Positions 5,085 through 7,389 of a stretch of 7,389 nt of DNA are shown one piece after another (the stretch's first letter is position 1; every line of letters starts with the position of its first letter). Both the position numbers and the translations under genes were made by a program. Origin of the DNA: a bacterium (lineage in GTDB: Bacteria; JAMCPX01); assembly GCA_021789095.1 (NCBI GenBank), contig JAJYJX010000123.1, positions 1-7,389 of the forward strand, written 5' to 3'. The notes beneath the pieces were generated by a model. The model was not told the DNA's origin, did no database searches, and worked only from the letters and a program-made list of their open reading frames with translations.

Positions 5085-7389
5085 TTAATAAAATGTTCCA
5101 ATCGAGAATTCAAAGACATTTGGTGCATCCGTTGGTCTGGGATTCAAAGGGAACCCCCATTCAAACCTGAAAGGGGCAATAGGCGTGAACCACCGTATGC
5201 CAGCGCCGTAGCCCATTTGCAGCGGTGCCGCAAAATAACCCTGGTTCTCTGCGTATGCATTGCCCGTATCAAAGAAAACAACCCCGTCTATCTTCGCTTC
5301 TTTGATCAAGGGGAAGATATACTCCGCTGTGGTTGCTATCATCTTGTTACCACCATACATAAGTTGAGTTGTAGGTGCAAGCGGATCAGTATTTGTAAGC
5401 AGCGCCGGTATCTCCGGGCCAATCGTCCTGTAATTGTAGCCCCTGACAGAGTTGATGCCGCCCAGGAAGTACCTGTTTGTGAAAGGCAGAAAGCCGTCGC
5501 CCGGCACGAACCCGTATCCTATTCTTCCGTTTATCATGAACACCGTATCAAGCGGCAGCGGGAAATACCTCGAAACTGATGCGTCAAATTTAACGAAATT
5601 GAAATTTCCTCCGAATGGTCCGCCTGCATACTCTGCAGAACCGTTCAAAAGCGATCCCTTTGTTGTGTATATCGGGTTATCCCTTGTGTCCTGCACAAGA
5701 CCAAGCGTTACTGCGCTTGTAGCCCCGTTTTGAAGGAGGTAAGAATAGGCACTGCTTATGCTTGAGAAGTATGAATCGTCATAGCCGTAGTTTACATAGA
5801 CCCTCAGCCTGTCAATAAGCCAGTATCCGAGCTGGAGAGTGCCGCCGTTATCATTCGTCGTATAGCCTGGATACACATTCGACATATTGTAAAGGCTGGT
5901 CGAGAAGGACCAGTTCGTATCCATGAAGTACGGATCATAGTAGGACAAGCTGTACTGCTGTGTAATGCCTCCTACCTGCGCCATAACACTGAGCTGCGAA
6001 CCAAGTCCCGCAAGGTTTTGGAACTGCAGCTGGGCTGTCAGAAAGAACTGCTGGTAAGAGCTGTATCCGCCGCCGATCATTGCCATACCGCCGTGCCCTT
6101 CCTTTACCTTGACATCGAGATCCATCTTTTCAATGTCGCCTTCGGCCTTTCCTTTCGATGTGCTTATATCCGCACTATCAAAGAATCCGGTCGCGTATAC
6201 TCGCTCCTTTGATGCTTTCACCCTATCCTCCCTGTACAGTTCTCCTTCCCAGATCTGCATCTGCCTTCTTATGACCTTGTCTTTCGTCTTGGTATTGCCT
6301 GTTATATGGATCTTGTTGATATAGGTAAGCAGTCCCTTGCTGATCTGAAAATCTATCGCGACAGTCCTGTCTTTCTCATTTACGGATGTAGCCGGATTTA
6401 TATTCGCGAACGCATACCCGTTGTTTGTGTATATATCGGTCAACCTGAAAATGTCCTCCATGAGTTTCGACCTGTTGAACCATTCGCCGGGTTTTGTGTG
6501 AATGTTTTCCATGAGCCTGTCTTTCGGGAATAAAAGATCGCCTTCTATATCTATCGAGGAAATTTTGTACCGGTTACCTTCTTCCACGTTTATCACAATA
6601 TTTATGGTCTTACCGTCGGGGTTAAGAAAGATATGAGGCTGTTCTATCTTTATGTTTATGTAGCCGCTGTCCATGTAAAACATGGTGAGTCTCGTTATGT
6701 CCCTGTCGAGTTCAGCCTCGTTGAACTTCCCGCTGCCCGTAAGGAAACTGAAAATGCCCGGCGTTGTGCTCACCATCTTTGAACGCAGTTCATCGCCGCC
6801 GAACGCACGATTGCCTATGAACGCTATTGATCGTATCCGTACGACCTGTCCCTCTTTTATGTTGATATTCACATTGATTTCCATGGTTGAAACAGGTTCG
6901 ATCTCATAGGTGACGTTTACGTTGTAGTAGCCCTTTTCCTTGTACATATCTATGATTTTATCTATGGAGGTCGATATTGCTGCCCTGTCGAAGAAACTCC
7001 GGGGTTTGAACGTCAGCGCATCCTTGAGCTTGTCAGTGCCGATCTCCGAATTGCCTTTAAAATTTATTTCCCTTATTAGCGGCCTTTCAACAACGCTGTA
7101 TATCAGGTTTATCCCTTTACCGTACGGCTCCTGGTACACTACCACGCTGTCAAAGTACCCCAGCCCGAACAGCCGCATAACATCGTCATTAACTGTCTTC
7201 TCATCCAGCAGGCCGCCCTCGACCTGGCGGATGTTTTGGCGTATGACCTCCTTCTGTATTCTGGTATTGCCCTCTATGGTTATCTTTTCCACTACCGGCT
7301 GGTCTGCAAGAAGCATTTTTGGCATGGACAGAACTATGAAAGCGCTTGAGAACAGCAAAAGTTTAGCCGAGATTCTGAAACAGTACCCC
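5085..7389 (-). CDS. bamA: Outer-membrane protein assembly factor BamA, 5' end outside the window
   Basis: BamA is the essential Omp85-family insertase of the Bam complex in the outer membrane. Numbering from a TTG at 7358, five POTRA domains follow at about 21-91, 92-170, 171-262, 263-342 and 343-421. Recurring signatures are I.I.GN (26-31), INFKGN (98-103), IAFIGN (178-183), IDIEGD (269-274) and IHITGN (350-355). A C-terminal beta-barrel spans about 422-757, with TRDNP (558-562), the loop-6 motif VRGYNY (638-643), FFDTGN (695-700), and a final strand ending FEFSIGTFY with an aromatic last residue, the usual beta-signal. The frame stays open from 7358 to the right edge. The extra codons (GYCFRISAKLL...) supply the basic part of a signal peptide whose hydrophobic core is LLLFSSAFIVL and whose cleavage is near LLA-DQ. 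The TTG at 7358 has no ribosome site, so the true start is probably just beyond the window. The TAA is 18 bases before the skp ATG. Confidence 0.95.
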   Translation of the reverse strand, partial: GYCFRISAKLLLFSSAFIVLSMPKMLLADQPVVEKITIEGNTRIQKEVIRQNIRQVEGGLLDEKTVNDDVMRLFGLGYFDSVVVYQEPYGKGINLIYSVVERPLIREINFKGNSEIGTDKLKDALTFKPRSFFDRAAISTSIDKIIDMYKEKGYYNVNVTYEIEPVSTMEINVNINIKEGQVVRIRSIAFIGNRAFGGDELRSKMVSTTPGIFSFLTGSGKFNEAELDRDITRLTMFYMDSGYINIKIEQPHIFLNPDGKTINIVINVEEGNRYKISSIDIEGDLLFPKDRLMENIHTKPGEWFNRSKLMEDIFRLTDIYTNNGYAFANINPATSVNEKDRTVAIDFQISKGLLTYINKIHITGNTKTKDKVIRRQMQIWEGELYREDRVKASKERVYATGFFDSADISTSKGKAEGDIEKMDLDVKVKEGHGGMAMIGGGYSSYQQFFLTAQLQFQNLAGLGSQLSVMAQVGGITQQYSLSYYDPYFMDTNWSFSTSLYNMSNVYPGYTTNDNGGTLQLGYWLIDRLRVYVNYGYDDSYFSSISSAYSYLLQNGATSAVTLGLVQDTRDNPIYTTKGSLLNGSAEYAGGPFGGNFNFVKFDASVSRYFPLPLDTVFMINGRIGYGFVPGDGFLPFTNRYFLGGINSVRGYNYRTIGPEIPALLTNTDPLAPTTQLMYGGNKMIATTAEYIFPLIKEAKIDGVVFFDTGNAYAENQGYFAAPLQMGYGAGIRWFTPIAPFRFEWGFPLNPRPTDAPNVFEFSIGTFY

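Overview
This window is one tightly packed block of outer-membrane biogenesis genes, all on the minus strand. In transcription order (right to left) it reads bamA (5' end cut by the window edge) - skp/ompH - lpxD - fabZ - lpxA - Gfo/Idh/MocA-family oxidoreductase - lpxB - start of an msbA-like ABC transporter (cut by the left edge). Nothing convincing is encoded on the plus strand. The largest gap between genes is 17-18 bases, so there is no room for an internal promoter or terminator outside coding sequence.

The organism is a Gram-negative (LPS-making) bacterium. The order bamA-skp-lpxD-fabZ-lpxA-lpxB is the widespread proteobacterial one. An oxidoreductase between lpxA and lpxB with an msbA-like gene straight after lpxB is more like Desulfobacterota (deltaproteobacterial) or Nitrospirota genomes than enterobacteria. 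The lineage is inferred from gene order and general protein character, not from a search.

The genes work together as follows. BamA is the outer-membrane beta-barrel insertase and Skp the periplasmic chaperone that delivers unfolded barrels. FabZ dehydrates 3-hydroxyacyl-ACP and so competes with LpxA and LpxD for the same acyl donors. LpxA adds the first acyl chain to the UDP-sugar, LpxD adds the second, and LpxB joins two sugars into the lipid A disaccharide. The MsbA-like protein would flip the lipid A core across the inner membrane. LpxC and the UDP-diacylglucosamine pyrophosphatase (LpxH, LpxI or LpxG) are not in the window. The oxidoreductase resembles, in family and position, GnnA, which begins conversion of the UDP-GlcNAc 3-hydroxyl to an amine, but no GnnB-like aminotransferase is adjacent.

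Four of the junctions are 4-base ATGA start/stop overlaps and a fifth is a 29-base overlap, so translational coupling is likely through the whole block. The least ordinary feature is about 37 extra residues near the N-terminus of LpxB. They are encoded by a palindrome-rich, C/G-skewed element of roughly 89 bp with 8-bp perfect terminal inverted repeats, inserted without breaking the frame. The rest of the window is conserved core cell-envelope machinery, and I see no undescribed multi-gene system in it.
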